A stretch of 64,000 nucleotides of DNA from Chamaesiphon minutus PCC 6605. GTDB taxonomy: Bacteria > Cyanobacteriota > Cyanobacteriia > Cyanobacteriales > Chamaesiphonaceae. Positions within the stretch are counted from its first letter, which is position 1. The number at the start of each line of letters is the position of its first letter. The notes under the pieces were generated by a model that saw nothing but the letters and a program-made list of their open reading frames with translations, had not been told where the DNA came from and made no database searches. Location: contig NC_019697.1 in assembly GCF_000317145.1 (NCBI RefSeq), positions 2,294,001 through 2,358,000 on the forward strand, given 5' to 3'. The translations under genes and the position numbers were made by a program. This document shows positions 34,021 to 42,382 of the stretch, in pieces.

Positions 34021-34407
34021 TTAATTGGTAACTTGGTACGTCACATCGTAGGTAGAGCCACCAGCGCTAACACGCTGGGTCTGTTGACCGTTGCTAGAGG
34101 CACTAAAACTGCCAACAGGGCGGCGAACAAGACTATGATTGTCGAACAAGACAACGTTCGCTGTCCCATTGAAGTTCACACCAATACCAACATTGGCAAC
34201 ACTGTCAGTCCGCATAAAGCGACGGAAATTCTGACGTTCACGATTAATGTCGAAAGACAGGTTGTCAGAACCACCACCAGCCTGAATACAGCGAACTAGC
34301 AGAATATTAATCCGCTTGCCGCCTTCGAGCATTTGAGCTTGGTCTGCGGTCAATTCTGTAAATAGAGATTCGGGGAGAAGATTGAGGTTAGATTTAGAGA
34401 AAGTCAT
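34021..34407 (-). CDS. Double-glycine leader secreted protein 3
   Basis: 128 residues from ATG 34407. An in-frame ATG 16 codons earlier exists but the conserved MTFSK start and the upstream purine-rich AGAAAAAAC favour this one. Leader TELTADQAQMLEGG, then KRINILLVRCIQAG, NLSFDINRERQNF, SVANVGIGVNFNG, VVLFDNHS and a YDVTYQVTN end. The same fold as copies 2 and 4 with different surface loops. Confidence 0.87.
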   Translation of the reverse strand: MTFSKSNLNLLPESLFTELTADQAQMLEGGKRINILLVRCIQAGGGSDNLSFDINRERQNFRRFMRTDSVANVGIGVNFNGTANVVLFDNHSLVRRPVGSFSASSNGQQTQRVSAGGSTYDVTYQVTN

Positions 34408-34710
34408 GATGTTTTTTCTTGGTAAATGATGGGTTAATTTGTGGAGATCGGACAAAATTAGGGAGTTACTAACTCATCAACTTGTCGTTACTCCGAATCG
34501 ATCGGAAGATTGCTACCTCTGTCCGCTCTGATGCAGGGTTTAGCCTGCCTTTGGTAGCAATAAAGTGGAGGAAGCGATAGAAACTCCACATCTTGTCGTA
34601 AATAGCGATCGATCGGGTTTGAGACTGTCTGCATCTGTGACATCGCTCTCCTTCGAGATGCAGCAAGGGGACACAACGGTAAAACTCCCCGCCAGTAGAT
34701 ATTTTCGACC

Positions 34711-34739
34711 GATTCTCGTTCCGAGACGCTTCGCGAACG
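34711..34739 (+). repeat. Palindromic repeat between secreted-protein genes 3 and 4
   Basis: GATTCTCGTTCCGAGACG then CTTCGCGAACG in the intergenic region. One of the few copies outside a gene. Confidence 0.8.
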
Positions 34740-34777
34740 ATCGATCCTCAATCGATCTCCAGCGTGACGATCGCACG

Positions 34778-35170
34778 TTAATTAGTAGTCCGGAACGTCA
34801 CTTCGTAGAGTGAGCCACTACCACCAACAAGTCGGGTTTGTGTGCCATTGCTAGAGGCATTAATAATGCCCATAAGGGTATTATTAGAGACCTTCGTATC
34901 AAATAAGCGAACTTCCCCATCTCCGTCGAAGTTCCCACCCACACCAACATTGGCAACACTACCAGCCTGCATACTTATCGTGCGACCGAACATAACATTC
35001 TGGCCATTAACGGTAAAAAACAGTTTGTCAGAACCATTGCCAGCCTTAATACAGCGAGCGGACAGAATCGTAACCCGCTTGCCGCCTTCGAGCATTTGAG
35101 CTTGGTCTGCTGTCAATTCCGTAAACAGCGATTCTGGGAGAAGATTGAGGTTAGATTTAGAGAAAGTCAT
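34778..35170 (-). CDS. Double-glycine leader secreted protein 4
   Basis: 130 residues from ATG 35170, the first gene of the tandem set. Leader TELTADQAQMLEGG, mature KRVTILSARCIKAG, DKLFFTVNGQNVMFG, SVANVGVGGNFDGD, VRLFDTKVSNN, LYEVTFRTTN. The 5' untranslated part (GGAGATC-[TG]-GACAAAATTA-type sequence and two stem-like ACTAACTCAT blocks) is repeated ahead of all four genes, showing tandem duplication of whole gene plus promoter. Confidence 0.87.
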   Translation of the reverse strand: MTFSKSNLNLLPESLFTELTADQAQMLEGGKRVTILSARCIKAGNGSDKLFFTVNGQNVMFGRTISMQAGSVANVGVGGNFDGDGEVRLFDTKVSNNTLMGIINASSNGTQTRLVGGSGSLYEVTFRTTN

Positions 35171-35295
35171 GATGTTTTTTCCTGGTAAATGATGGGTTAA
35201 TTTGTGGAGATCTGACAAAATTAGTGAGCTACTAACTCATCAACTTGTCCTTACTCCGATCTGGTAGAAGATTGCTATGGAAGGTTTAACTTCTC

Positions 35296-35420
35296 CCATA
35301 TCCCCAGAATATGCTCCCCCAAGCTGATTGACAGCCAGAAAAGATCGGGAAAAGTCTGCTGTTCGCGATCGGAAAAGATCGGATCGTCGATCGTAATTGT
35401 TAGATAATTAGGATTAGGGG
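35296..35420 (+). promoter_or_regulatory. Orphan third copy of the WD40-gene leader
   Basis: Aligns with 6831-6955 and 23177-23300: CATATCCCCAGAATATGC, TTGACAGCCAGAAAAGATCGG, CGATCGGAAAAGATCGGATC. No WD40 gene follows. About 30 bases later a short frame (ATG 35450) ends KQDLTALIQ, reminiscent of the WD40 proteins' terminal QENLTALGAI, so this may be what is left of a deleted third copy. Confidence 0.7.
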
Positions 35421-35523
35421 AGGACAGTCCCATTTAGGCTAAATCGCCATGCCACAAGTCCCAAAGCAAGATTTAACAGCTTTGATACAATAAATTAGTA
35501 GAGTCTTTTTCAGGAGATTCAAT

Positions 35524-36121
35524 ATGCGTCAGCTCAAATATTACGTCGCTTGTACTGTCGTTGGCGTAGCCTCTCCCCCTGGAGAATCGATTCATCGCTC
35601 ACCCAGATGGTACGCATGATGGGTTTCTGACCGAAGGAGAGCATTTTGCCGATTTAATTGCGACATTTCCCGAAACCGTTCCAGCACAGTTTCGCGATGT
35701 ACTTGGCATCAGTGGTGAAAACAAGTGCTTTGATACAGTGTTGATGGAACGTAGGACTTATGAAGTGGGGCTAAAGGTCGGTGTCACAAACCCTTATCCA
35801 CAGATGCAACAGTATGTTTTTTTCTCGAACTCTCACAGCAAGTCTAGACCAAAACATCGAGCTAATTTCGACCGATCCTGTGGCAGTTGTCCAAGACTTA
35901 AAGCAACAATAGGGCAAGGATATTTGGTTGTGTGACGGTGGCAATCTAGCAACAACGCTGTTTTCGGAAATCGATGAATTAATTATAAAAGTAAATCCCT
36001 TTCTGCTCGGATCGGGTATTCCCTTATTTGCAAGTTTTTTGAAAAAACTGTGTTAAAACTCACAAATAGTCAAATCTACAACAATGAACTTATGGTGCTC
36101 TACTATCAAGTAAAGTATTAA
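35524..36121 (+). pseudogene. Dihydrofolate reductase-like (RibD C-terminal) pseudogene
   Basis: Pieces in changing frames rebuild one protein: MRQLKYYVACTV, then [59 protein letters not shown] and [13 protein letters not shown]-like [14 protein letters not shown], ending in YYQVKY and TAA at 36119-36121. This is the standard order of the RibD_C/DHFR-like reductase family. The palindromic repeat at 35559-35589 replaces the DG after CTV and breaks the frame. At least two further frameshifts lie near 35815 and 35913. Confidence 0.88.
35559..35589 (-). repeat. Palindromic repeat disrupting the reductase pseudogene
   Basis: CGTTGGCGTAGCCTCTCC then CCCTGGAGAATCG, near-consensus, 12 codons after the start. 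Here the insertion is not frame-neutral. Confidence 0.9.
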
Positions 36122-36413
36122 TTTTCTTACAAGCTTTAATTATGAAGTACTTATTAAGAATACAATTGAATAGTCATTTGTGAAGCGACAATTAACGGTC
36201 TAATCGAATCATGTGTCCACCAATCTCGCAATTCCTAATTAGCACGATTGTTAGAAAAATTATCAAAAGTTAAGATCGAGATCGCGTTTCAATCAAAATT
36301 AAGTAATAACAAATGATTACCTAGATGGGATGGCAGGTATCGGTTCTAACGATCGATGCCAGATTTTCGCAGAAGGTCTAATGCGATCGACAGAAATGAA
36401 TAAGGGCAAAAGC

Positions 36414-37280
36414 TTAAACCGAATCAACCGATCTTGGTTGGGATTGCAATGCCCGCTCCATATATGATGCTAAGGCAGCATCGTTTTCTCCCCAATTGCT
36501 AACTGTATCTCCCCCTTCTTCATACATCTGATTCAAGGCCGCTTCGATTTCGGAATCTCCCCCCGTGAACTCCTGAATTAAAGCTTGCCGACGGCGCACT
36601 AATGCTTGCACTATTTCGCTAGCGGGGTCTGCTCCTCTCTCCATTTCTGCCCGAACTTGGGCAATCAGTTCTTCCCAATCGACTTGTGCTTGTTGCATTT
36701 TCTCTTCTCCCAATAGTTCTTGACGTTGCTTGAGGGTTTCAAGTTGTTCGGGACTATAGTAGTTTTCTAGCATGTCCATAACTTGGATAATCTGGAGAAC
36801 TTCTTCAACAGGAACCGCATCAAGTTTTGCGGTAGTTTGTTCGACGCTTTCTAAGCGTTTTAGAAGCTGTTGAGACAGCTCGATCTGTTTGCGAACTTTG
36901 GCAATATGCAATTGCACCATTTCGGCAAAGGCGCAATCGCCATTATTATCTAAGTAGGTAGGCGCAATTATTTGTAAAATAGATTAATATATTTTGCCTG
37001 AAACCTAGCTGGTGGGCAGTGCCCACCCTACGCAATATCTTATATTTAATTACGCCCATCTACTTAAGCAACTTCGCACATCTTCTAACGAAAACCCAAT
37101 CTGCTTGAGGGTTACGATCTGCTGTAGACGGATGATATCTTGTTTGCCATAAACGCGATAGCCAGATTCTGTCCGATGGGATGGAGATAATAATCCAATT
37201 TCATCGTAGTAGTGTAGCGTCCGGATCGACAAACCAGTTCGTTTCGACAGATCGCCGATTTTAAAGGTGATGGCTTCCAT
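36414..37280 (-). pseudogene. MerR-family regulator split by a small mobile element
   Basis: The N-terminal part from ATG 37280 has the MerR helix-turn-helix (FKIGDLSKRTGLSIRTLHYY, YRVYGKQDIIRLQQIVTLK) and stops soon after GFSLEDVRSCL. The C-terminal part (36414-36950) has the TipA-like effector-side helices (MVQLHIAKVRKQIELSQQLL, QVDWEELIAQVRAEMERG). Removing 36953-37064 plus one TA rejoins the frames as RSCLDNNGDCAFAEMVQLHI. The regulator is therefore inactivated unless the separate halves still work. Confidence 0.9.
36953..37064. mobile_element. MITE-like element, 112 bp, TA target
   Basis: Ends AGTAGGTAGGCGCAATTA and, reversed, AGTAGATGGGCGTAATTA form imperfect inverted repeats. It is flanked by TA on both sides (36951-36952, 37065-37066). 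Its size and TA target suggest a non-autonomous derivative of an IS630/Tc1-mariner-like element. No partner IS is seen in the window. Confidence 0.82.
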
Positions 37281-37307
37281 AGGTGCAACTCCTTTGTGTA
37301 TTCTCAT

Positions 37308-38043
37308 GATTGGGAAATAGGAACTCTCCTATCTTAAAACCCTCACCTAACGTGAGAGTCAAGAGGGAAGGCATCTAAATGCGTTGAGTAAGCTGTCGAA
37401 CATTTAAATCACATATGAGATTTTTTGAAAGCGGGGAACGGGGAGCGGCGGCTCGCGTATCTGTTAACGCTTGGTATCGAGTTAGCGGCGATCGCCAGAT
37501 CGAGGTGGGGTAAGCACTACCCAATTGTTAAAGTAGTAATAAGCAATGTCTAATTTTGTTGCAAAGTAGTCGGCGATACCAAACAAGTATTGGATACTAA
37601 TTCATAGACATCCTCTGCATGTTTTTACACCAAAGTTGCTATCTTCAAAAACTCCCAATCTCTACCTAATTTATCGATTTAAACCGAGCGATTGGATAGA
37701 GAATATCTACCACAGATCGATATTTAGTTGACTAGATAAAGATCGATAACAGAGCGAGCCACGACTAGAGAAACGACCGAAGGAGACACGTCAGAGCGAT
37801 CGACAGTGCAGCATAAATGATATCGGCAATCGAACCTCTAAATTTAAGATAGTAAATCTTAGATGATACGAAGCAAGTTGGGGTTTAGCTGATGAAACGA
37901 TCGGGATCGATCCCGAAGATTTAAAACAGCCCCGAACGCCACTTCTATTTAACTTCAGAACAGCTAGCTTAAACTACAAAGTCCTCCCCTATCTTTGTTG
38001 CTGCCATTACCATCAATCATCATGCGATAAGGGATTGGCACTT
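37308..38043. other. Gene-free stretch
   Basis: No frame longer than about 60 codons looks coding. A GCGTATCTGTTAACGC-type fragment near 37460, related to the repeat near 33130, and a few CGATCG sites are the only structure seen. Confidence 0.6.
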
Positions 38044-38550
38044 ATGATAGTTAATACACTATGGCAGTCTATTCGCAGTAACAAAAATCTTTGGTTTGTT
38101 AGTATTGTAGTAGCAATTTTATGTACCTTTAGCAGTCAGAGGACGGCGGTGGCAAATCTCCTGGAGATCGCGGCTAGTTCCAGTCGAGTGAGTGTCCCAC
38201 CAACTGCAAATGGAATCTACCTCTATGGTGAATCCGATCGACCAAATGTTGTGGGCAAAGAGTATATGGTATTTGAAACCATTGGCACTAAAACTATCGG
38301 TGCTTTTTATCTACCGAACTCGGAGTTTAGTTGCTTTTATGGGAAATTTAGAGGGTCTCGCATGTATGTGACCTTAATTGATGCCTACGATCTGCAAAAG
38401 TACAAATTAACTCTGGCCCTCAATGCCAATGGTTTGACCGCCAGCAAACAGCCAATGATGGGCGAACCTTCCTACCAACCCCTCGGTACAGTTAGCGATA
38501 ATGACTTACAAATTCTCAACACTTGCAAACAACAACTGCAAAAATCTTAG
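38044..38550 (+). CDS. Exported protein of unknown function
   Basis: 168 residues from ATG 38044; a TTG three codons earlier is the alternative. An N-terminal hydrophobic segment (LWFVSIVVAILCTFSSQRTAVA) is a likely signal peptide. The mature part holds GIYLYGESDRPNVVGKEYMVFE, IGAFYLPNSEFSCFYGKF and a C-terminal NTCKQQL with the second Cys, so one disulfide is plausible. The style is that of cyanobacterial periplasmic proteins. It converges with the SWIM gene six bases away. Confidence 0.75.
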   Translation: MIVNTLWQSIRSNKNLWFVSIVVAILCTFSSQRTAVANLLEIAASSSRVSVPPTANGIYLYGESDRPNVVGKEYMVFETIGTKTIGAFYLPNSEFSCFYGKFRGSRMYVTLIDAYDLQKYKLTLALNANGLTASKQPMMGEPSYQPLGTVSDNDLQILNTCKQQLQKS

Positions 38551-38556
38551 TCTGCG

Positions 38557-40587
38557 TCATCGCGCTAACTGACTTAGCACGGTCGCGATCGCCAGAGCTT
38601 CCCGCGCCACTCGTTTATCCCAATCTAGGGTATTAAATTTCTGCGCTAGAGCTTGGGCGAATCGATCGATCGGTCGGACAAAGCGATCGAAGCCGATCTG
38701 TGTTCCCTGTTGTGCCAATCGTTGCCATTGCTGAAGATGGCGGCTGTCAGCCCGATCTAAACCCACCAGCCACAGTTCTTGCAAAGCGGTGGTAAGTTCT
38801 CGCCGATAGTTAGCAATCGGCGAGTTATCCACGATCGGATCGGCACCTGCGAGATCGCCGATTATTTGTGTCTCATGGATCGTCTGAGGCGATGCGATCC
38901 AAGGTTGGAGCATCTGGCGCGCCCCACCAGTTTCAAACACCAGAGCCATCGGTGCCAAGACTAAACTGCGTGCATCTAACGAAACCTGCGCCGAGATAAA
39001 TTTGAGGGTGTCTGGCTGCTGCAATTGACTCAGCATAGATTCTACTCCAAACCGACTGCGATGGGTGTAAGGATGGACGATCTCCGCTTGGCGTCCTAAT
39101 TTATCTGCCACGATCGATCTTACCGTCTGAGTGACCGGATCGAAGTCGATCGAGCGCACCTCACTAATTGCCAATACTTGCAATTGCTCTGTAATGCGGC
39201 GGGGACGAAGTTCGCGCGGCGGTAATTCTTGCAATCTGTCGATTAACTCCCCAAAATCATCTACCAATAGCGGCGATCGCAGCTTTTCCCACTGGTAAGA
39301 TTGAGGATTGAGACTCATCGGACTGCGCCCAGGAATGAGTTGGTAACTGGGCGTGCGTTTGCCGCCTTTAATTAATATCTGTCCCGATCCGATCTCCCCT
39401 AACTGAATCCCTTTACTCATCGAATGCTGCGCCAATTGCCAGCAGGGTTTCGGATCTAGATTGTCATCGGGATTGGCAAAGTAGCGAGACATTGCCACCA
39501 CCGTTCCAGAATCTACATCTTGGAGATAGGCGGTTAATGTCGCTCCAGCAGATTGCAGCATTGCCCCACACCCCAAACCGACGAGTCGAGAGGAACCGAG
39601 CGCAACAATGGTATCTTGGGCACTACCGCGCACGAATAATAAAGGCACGGGATTCTGGACGCGATCGTGATGGCGGATCGCATCGCTGCGAATGAAGATT
39701 TCTGCTAGATAATTAATTACTCGATCGATGTCAAATTGGGCATCGTGTTGTTGATAATAATCGTGCGCTTGCAATAAATCTACTACAATTTCGGCAATCC
39801 AGATGAGTCCATCACTCCGACACCTTTGTTCTAACCGCGCCAAGCGATCGCGCAATACCTGATTTATACCGATAAGACCGACATCCGCGAGTTCTAGCAG
39901 GTGTATTTCTAGCTCATCGAGTAAGGCGGTGGGAACAGAGAGCGGCTGTAATTCGGTCGAAATCAGCCCGTGACGGCGGTCGGCTGGCAGTTGACGAAAT
40001 GCCCAAACCGCTAGCGGCACATGGCTACAGGGAGCACCCTCATCGCAATCACAGTGAATATACCTGATGTCATCGGGTACCAGAAATCGCAAGTTGAGGG
40101 AAAGGCTGTGCAGATGTGCGGTGGGTTTGGTGCCGCAATGTACCCCGATGACTTGTCCCGCGTCGAACTGCGATCGCAATTTAGTTAATGTGGCTTTGGA
40201 ATAATGCTTCTGCAATGTCTCATCCCCGATTGTCGCCGGATTCCACTCGACTATTTGCGGTAGCGACGGTTCGATTCGACTGATAATAGTACTCGTTGGA
40301 GCTGGGATGACAGCGGATTGCGATTGATAAAATAAGACCGATCGCAATAAATGCCGACACAAATTGGTTGCAGGACAGCTACATTGACTCTGAGCAAGAG
40401 TCGTTTTGGCTGGAAGTTTGCAACAAATTTCATCCGACCAATTTGCAGTGATATTACCCGCATCATCTTCGACGATTTCACCTGTTAAATCTGGCGATTG
40501 TAATTCTTGCTGGGCGCGTTTGACTAACCCCCGATTGCTGAGGGTAATGAGATCGTCGATCGTTAGGGCGAGTAAATCTGGGCGCAT
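38557..40587 (-). CDS. SWIM zinc-finger protein
   Basis: 676 residues. The SWIM motif C-x-C-x(n)-C-x-H is visible as CSCPATNLCRH near residue 70, and a second similar cluster CDCDEGAPCSH near residue 185. The rest is helical with no enzyme motif that I recognise. SWIM proteins of this type are found beside MoxR ATPases, vWA proteins and DUF5682 proteins. Here the vWA and DUF5682 genes are nearby, but no ATPase is. It lies downstream of the vWA gene on the same strand, 131 bases away. Confidence 0.88.
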   Translation of the reverse strand: MRPDLLALTIDDLITLSNRGLVKRAQQELQSPDLTGEIVEDDAGNITANWSDEICCKLPAKTTLAQSQCSCPATNLCRHLLRSVLFYQSQSAVIPAPTSTIISRIEPSLPQIVEWNPATIGDETLQKHYSKATLTKLRSQFDAGQVIGVHCGTKPTAHLHSLSLNLRFLVPDDIRYIHCDCDEGAPCSHVPLAVWAFRQLPADRRHGLISTELQPLSVPTALLDELEIHLLELADVGLIGINQVLRDRLARLEQRCRSDGLIWIAEIVVDLLQAHDYYQQHDAQFDIDRVINYLAEIFIRSDAIRHHDRVQNPVPLLFVRGSAQDTIVALGSSRLVGLGCGAMLQSAGATLTAYLQDVDSGTVVAMSRYFANPDDNLDPKPCWQLAQHSMSKGIQLGEIGSGQILIKGGKRTPSYQLIPGRSPMSLNPQSYQWEKLRSPLLVDDFGELIDRLQELPPRELRPRRITEQLQVLAISEVRSIDFDPVTQTVRSIVADKLGRQAEIVHPYTHRSRFGVESMLSQLQQPDTLKFISAQVSLDARSLVLAPMALVFETGGARQMLQPWIASPQTIHETQIIGDLAGADPIVDNSPIANYRRELTTALQELWLVGLDRADSRHLQQWQRLAQQGTQIGFDRFVRPIDRFAQALAQKFNTLDWDKRVAREALAIATVLSQLAR

Positions 40588-40718
40588 GAATATTATTGTC
40601 TATTCTCATTGCTGCTAGCGAAGCTTTTCCCAGCAATAAAAATTATAAACCAGGGTGCGTTTGGTAAATCAAAAGAAGCTCGATGTTTATCTTCTATTGC
40701 CAACTTTAATATTCTAAA

Positions 40719-41915
40719 TCATCGAACTTTTTCCGCCACCCAAGTAGCCAATTCTCCTGGTGTCATCGCCCCCACCTGTGCGCCCAGATTGACCATTCGT
40801 TGGGCAATATCTCGATCGAAATTAGGATTTGCTTGCTCGTCTAATGCCGCCAAACCGAGAATTTTCACCCCGCTTTCAATTAGTTGTTTGGTAACGGATA
40901 ATAGACGATCGACTGGGGCACCTTCATAAAAATCGGTAATTAAAATCACGATCGTCCTGCGGGGATTTTCGACTAGGGTTTGAGCGTAAGCCATCGCCTG
41001 TCCGATATCCGTACCGCCACCCAATTGTACCTTCATCAACGTTTCTACCGGATCTGTACAATCCGCCGTCACATCGACAACCGATGTATCGAACAAACAT
41101 AGGTGGGTTTTCAAACTTTTAATTCCAAAAAAAATGGCTGCGGTGACTGCGGAATGAATCACGCTATCCAACATACTCCCCGACTCATCGACGAGAATGA
41201 TCGACTGCCATCGCTCGACCTGACGGCGGATGCGTGAGTTAAAATAGGGCGTTTGGATGACGAGTTGTTGGCGTTCTTGGCTATAGTGCTTGAGATTGCG
41301 GCGAATAGTCGTCGGCGCGTCGAAGTTTTTGGCAATTTTGATATACGATCGCTGTTGGCGATTGAGACTGCCAGTAAACGGCGATTGCACCTTCTGGGCG
41401 AGTTTTTCAATCAATTCTTCGACCACCTTTCGCACCAAATCCCGCGCCATTGCTAGCACCTGCTGGTTCATCAAATGCTTAGTCCGCAAGACGGCTTTGA
41501 GCAGAGTTTCGCTAGGTTGTGCGCGGCTGAGTAAGTTGGGATTCGTCACCATTTCTTCGAGGTGATAGCGTTCGAGCGCGTCCTTCTCCAGCCGTTCGTT
41601 GGCGAAGCCTTTCCGAAGGAAAATCGTCTTTTGGGGGAAAAGTTCGTGAATGGCATTTATCCAGTCGGGAACGGTCAAATTGGAGGGATCGAGACTACCT
41701 TGGCGTTGGCGTAGCCTCTCCATCGGAGAATCGCGATTATTCCCACCACTATTGCCGCGACTGCGAATATTCTGACCTTGTAATTCTCGATCGTACAAAA
41801 ACCCGATCGCGGTTTCTCGATCTTGCCATTCATCGGGTAAGCCGCCGAGAGTATTTTCAGTAGTTTCGCCTAGTACTAACCGCCAGCGCAATCGGCGTTT
41901 TTGAGAATCGGTCAT
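40719..41915 (-). CDS. vWA (CoxE-like) metal-ion-binding protein
   Basis: 398 residues from ATG 41915, which overlaps the RES gene's stop (ATGA). The MIDAS motif is complete: IILVDESGSM, GGGTDIGQAM, VILITDFYEG. Such vWA proteins normally act with a MoxR-type AAA ATPase. Two palindromic repeats are inserted in frame, giving IFLRKGFANE (41597-41626) and RDSPMERLRQRQ (41704-41733) in the N-terminal half, before the vWA domain. Its start coupled to a toxin gene is odd and suggests that the toxin module landed just upstream. Confidence 0.9.
   Translation of the reverse strand: MTDSQKRRLRWRLVLGETTENTLGGLPDEWQDRETAIGFLYDRELQGQNIRSRGNSGGNNRDSPMERLRQRQGSLDPSNLTVPDWINAIHELFPQKTIFLRKGFANERLEKDALERYHLEEMVTNPNLLSRAQPSETLLKAVLRTKHLMNQQVLAMARDLVRKVVEELIEKLAQKVQSPFTGSLNRQQRSYIKIAKNFDAPTTIRRNLKHYSQERQQLVIQTPYFNSRIRRQVERWQSIILVDESGSMLDSVIHSAVTAAIFFGIKSLKTHLCLFDTSVVDVTADCTDPVETLMKVQLGGGTDIGQAMAYAQTLVENPRRTIVILITDFYEGAPVDRLLSVTKQLIESGVKILGLAALDEQANPNFDRDIAQRMVNLGAQVGAMTPGELATWVAEKVR
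41597..41626 (-). repeat. Palindromic repeat in vWA gene, copy A
   Basis: CGTTGGCGAAGCCTTTCC then GAAGGAAAATCG, read in frame as TIFLRKGFANE. Confidence 0.8.
41704..41733 (-). repeat. Palindromic repeat in vWA gene, copy B
   Basis: CGTTGGCGTAGCCTCTCC then ATCGGAGAATCG, read in frame as DSPMERLRQR. Confidence 0.88.
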
Positions 41916-42382
41916 ACCTTCCACAGCCTCGGATCTAATTCAAATGGTTGCGGCGATTCGATCGTTAACTTGGCGAAATCTGGATGCGACGGATTGACTA
42001 AATAGTTATATTCGATCGGAATTACCACCGAAGGCACTGCTAAAATTGCCGTTCTCCCCGATCTAAACCAGAGATCGCCCATTTGCGCTAAAGCCGATGG
42101 AGCGGGAATATTGCGCCAATTTAGGGGTAATTGCGCCACTTCGAGATAGTCAATCTCAACCTCTATCGGTACGTCTACCCGAATCCCTGCCAGCATCGTC
42201 GCCACATCTTCTACTTCCATGTGAACAAAAACTTCTAATGCTGCCAGTGACAGCGTTCCAGAAGTGTAAACCATCCCCTGTCCGCGAGAATTCCAGCGTC
42301 CGCCGACTCGTCTTGCGCCTTCGCCGCTAAAAGCGGTATCGGCATACTTGCGCTTGGAAATCCGCCACAGAGTGAGGCTCAA
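41912..42382 (-). CDS. RES-domain toxin
   Basis: 156 residues. The RES family signature is seen in LWRISKRKYADTAFSGEGARRVGGRWNS (written here in parts: LWRISKRKYAD, then GARRVGGRWNSRG) and MVYTSGTLSLAALEVFVH. The family's conserved Arg, Tyr and Ser/Glu positions are present. Related toxins degrade NAD. The likely start is TTG 42382, overlapping the TGA of the antitoxin gene. The pair is therefore translationally coupled, and the stop also overlaps the vWA start. Confidence 0.9.
   Translation of the reverse strand: MSLTLWRISKRKYADTAFSGEGARRVGGRWNSRGQGMVYTSGTLSLAALEVFVHMEVEDVATMLAGIRVDVPIEVEIDYLEVAQLPLNWRNIPAPSALAQMGDLWFRSGRTAILAVPSVVIPIEYNYLVNPSHPDFAKLTIESPQPFELDPRLWKV

Noticed and set aside
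37460-37510. Possible regulatory RNA in the gene-free stretch before 38044
   Set aside because: Only weak stems and a repeat fragment; no terminator-promoter pair to support an RNA gene.
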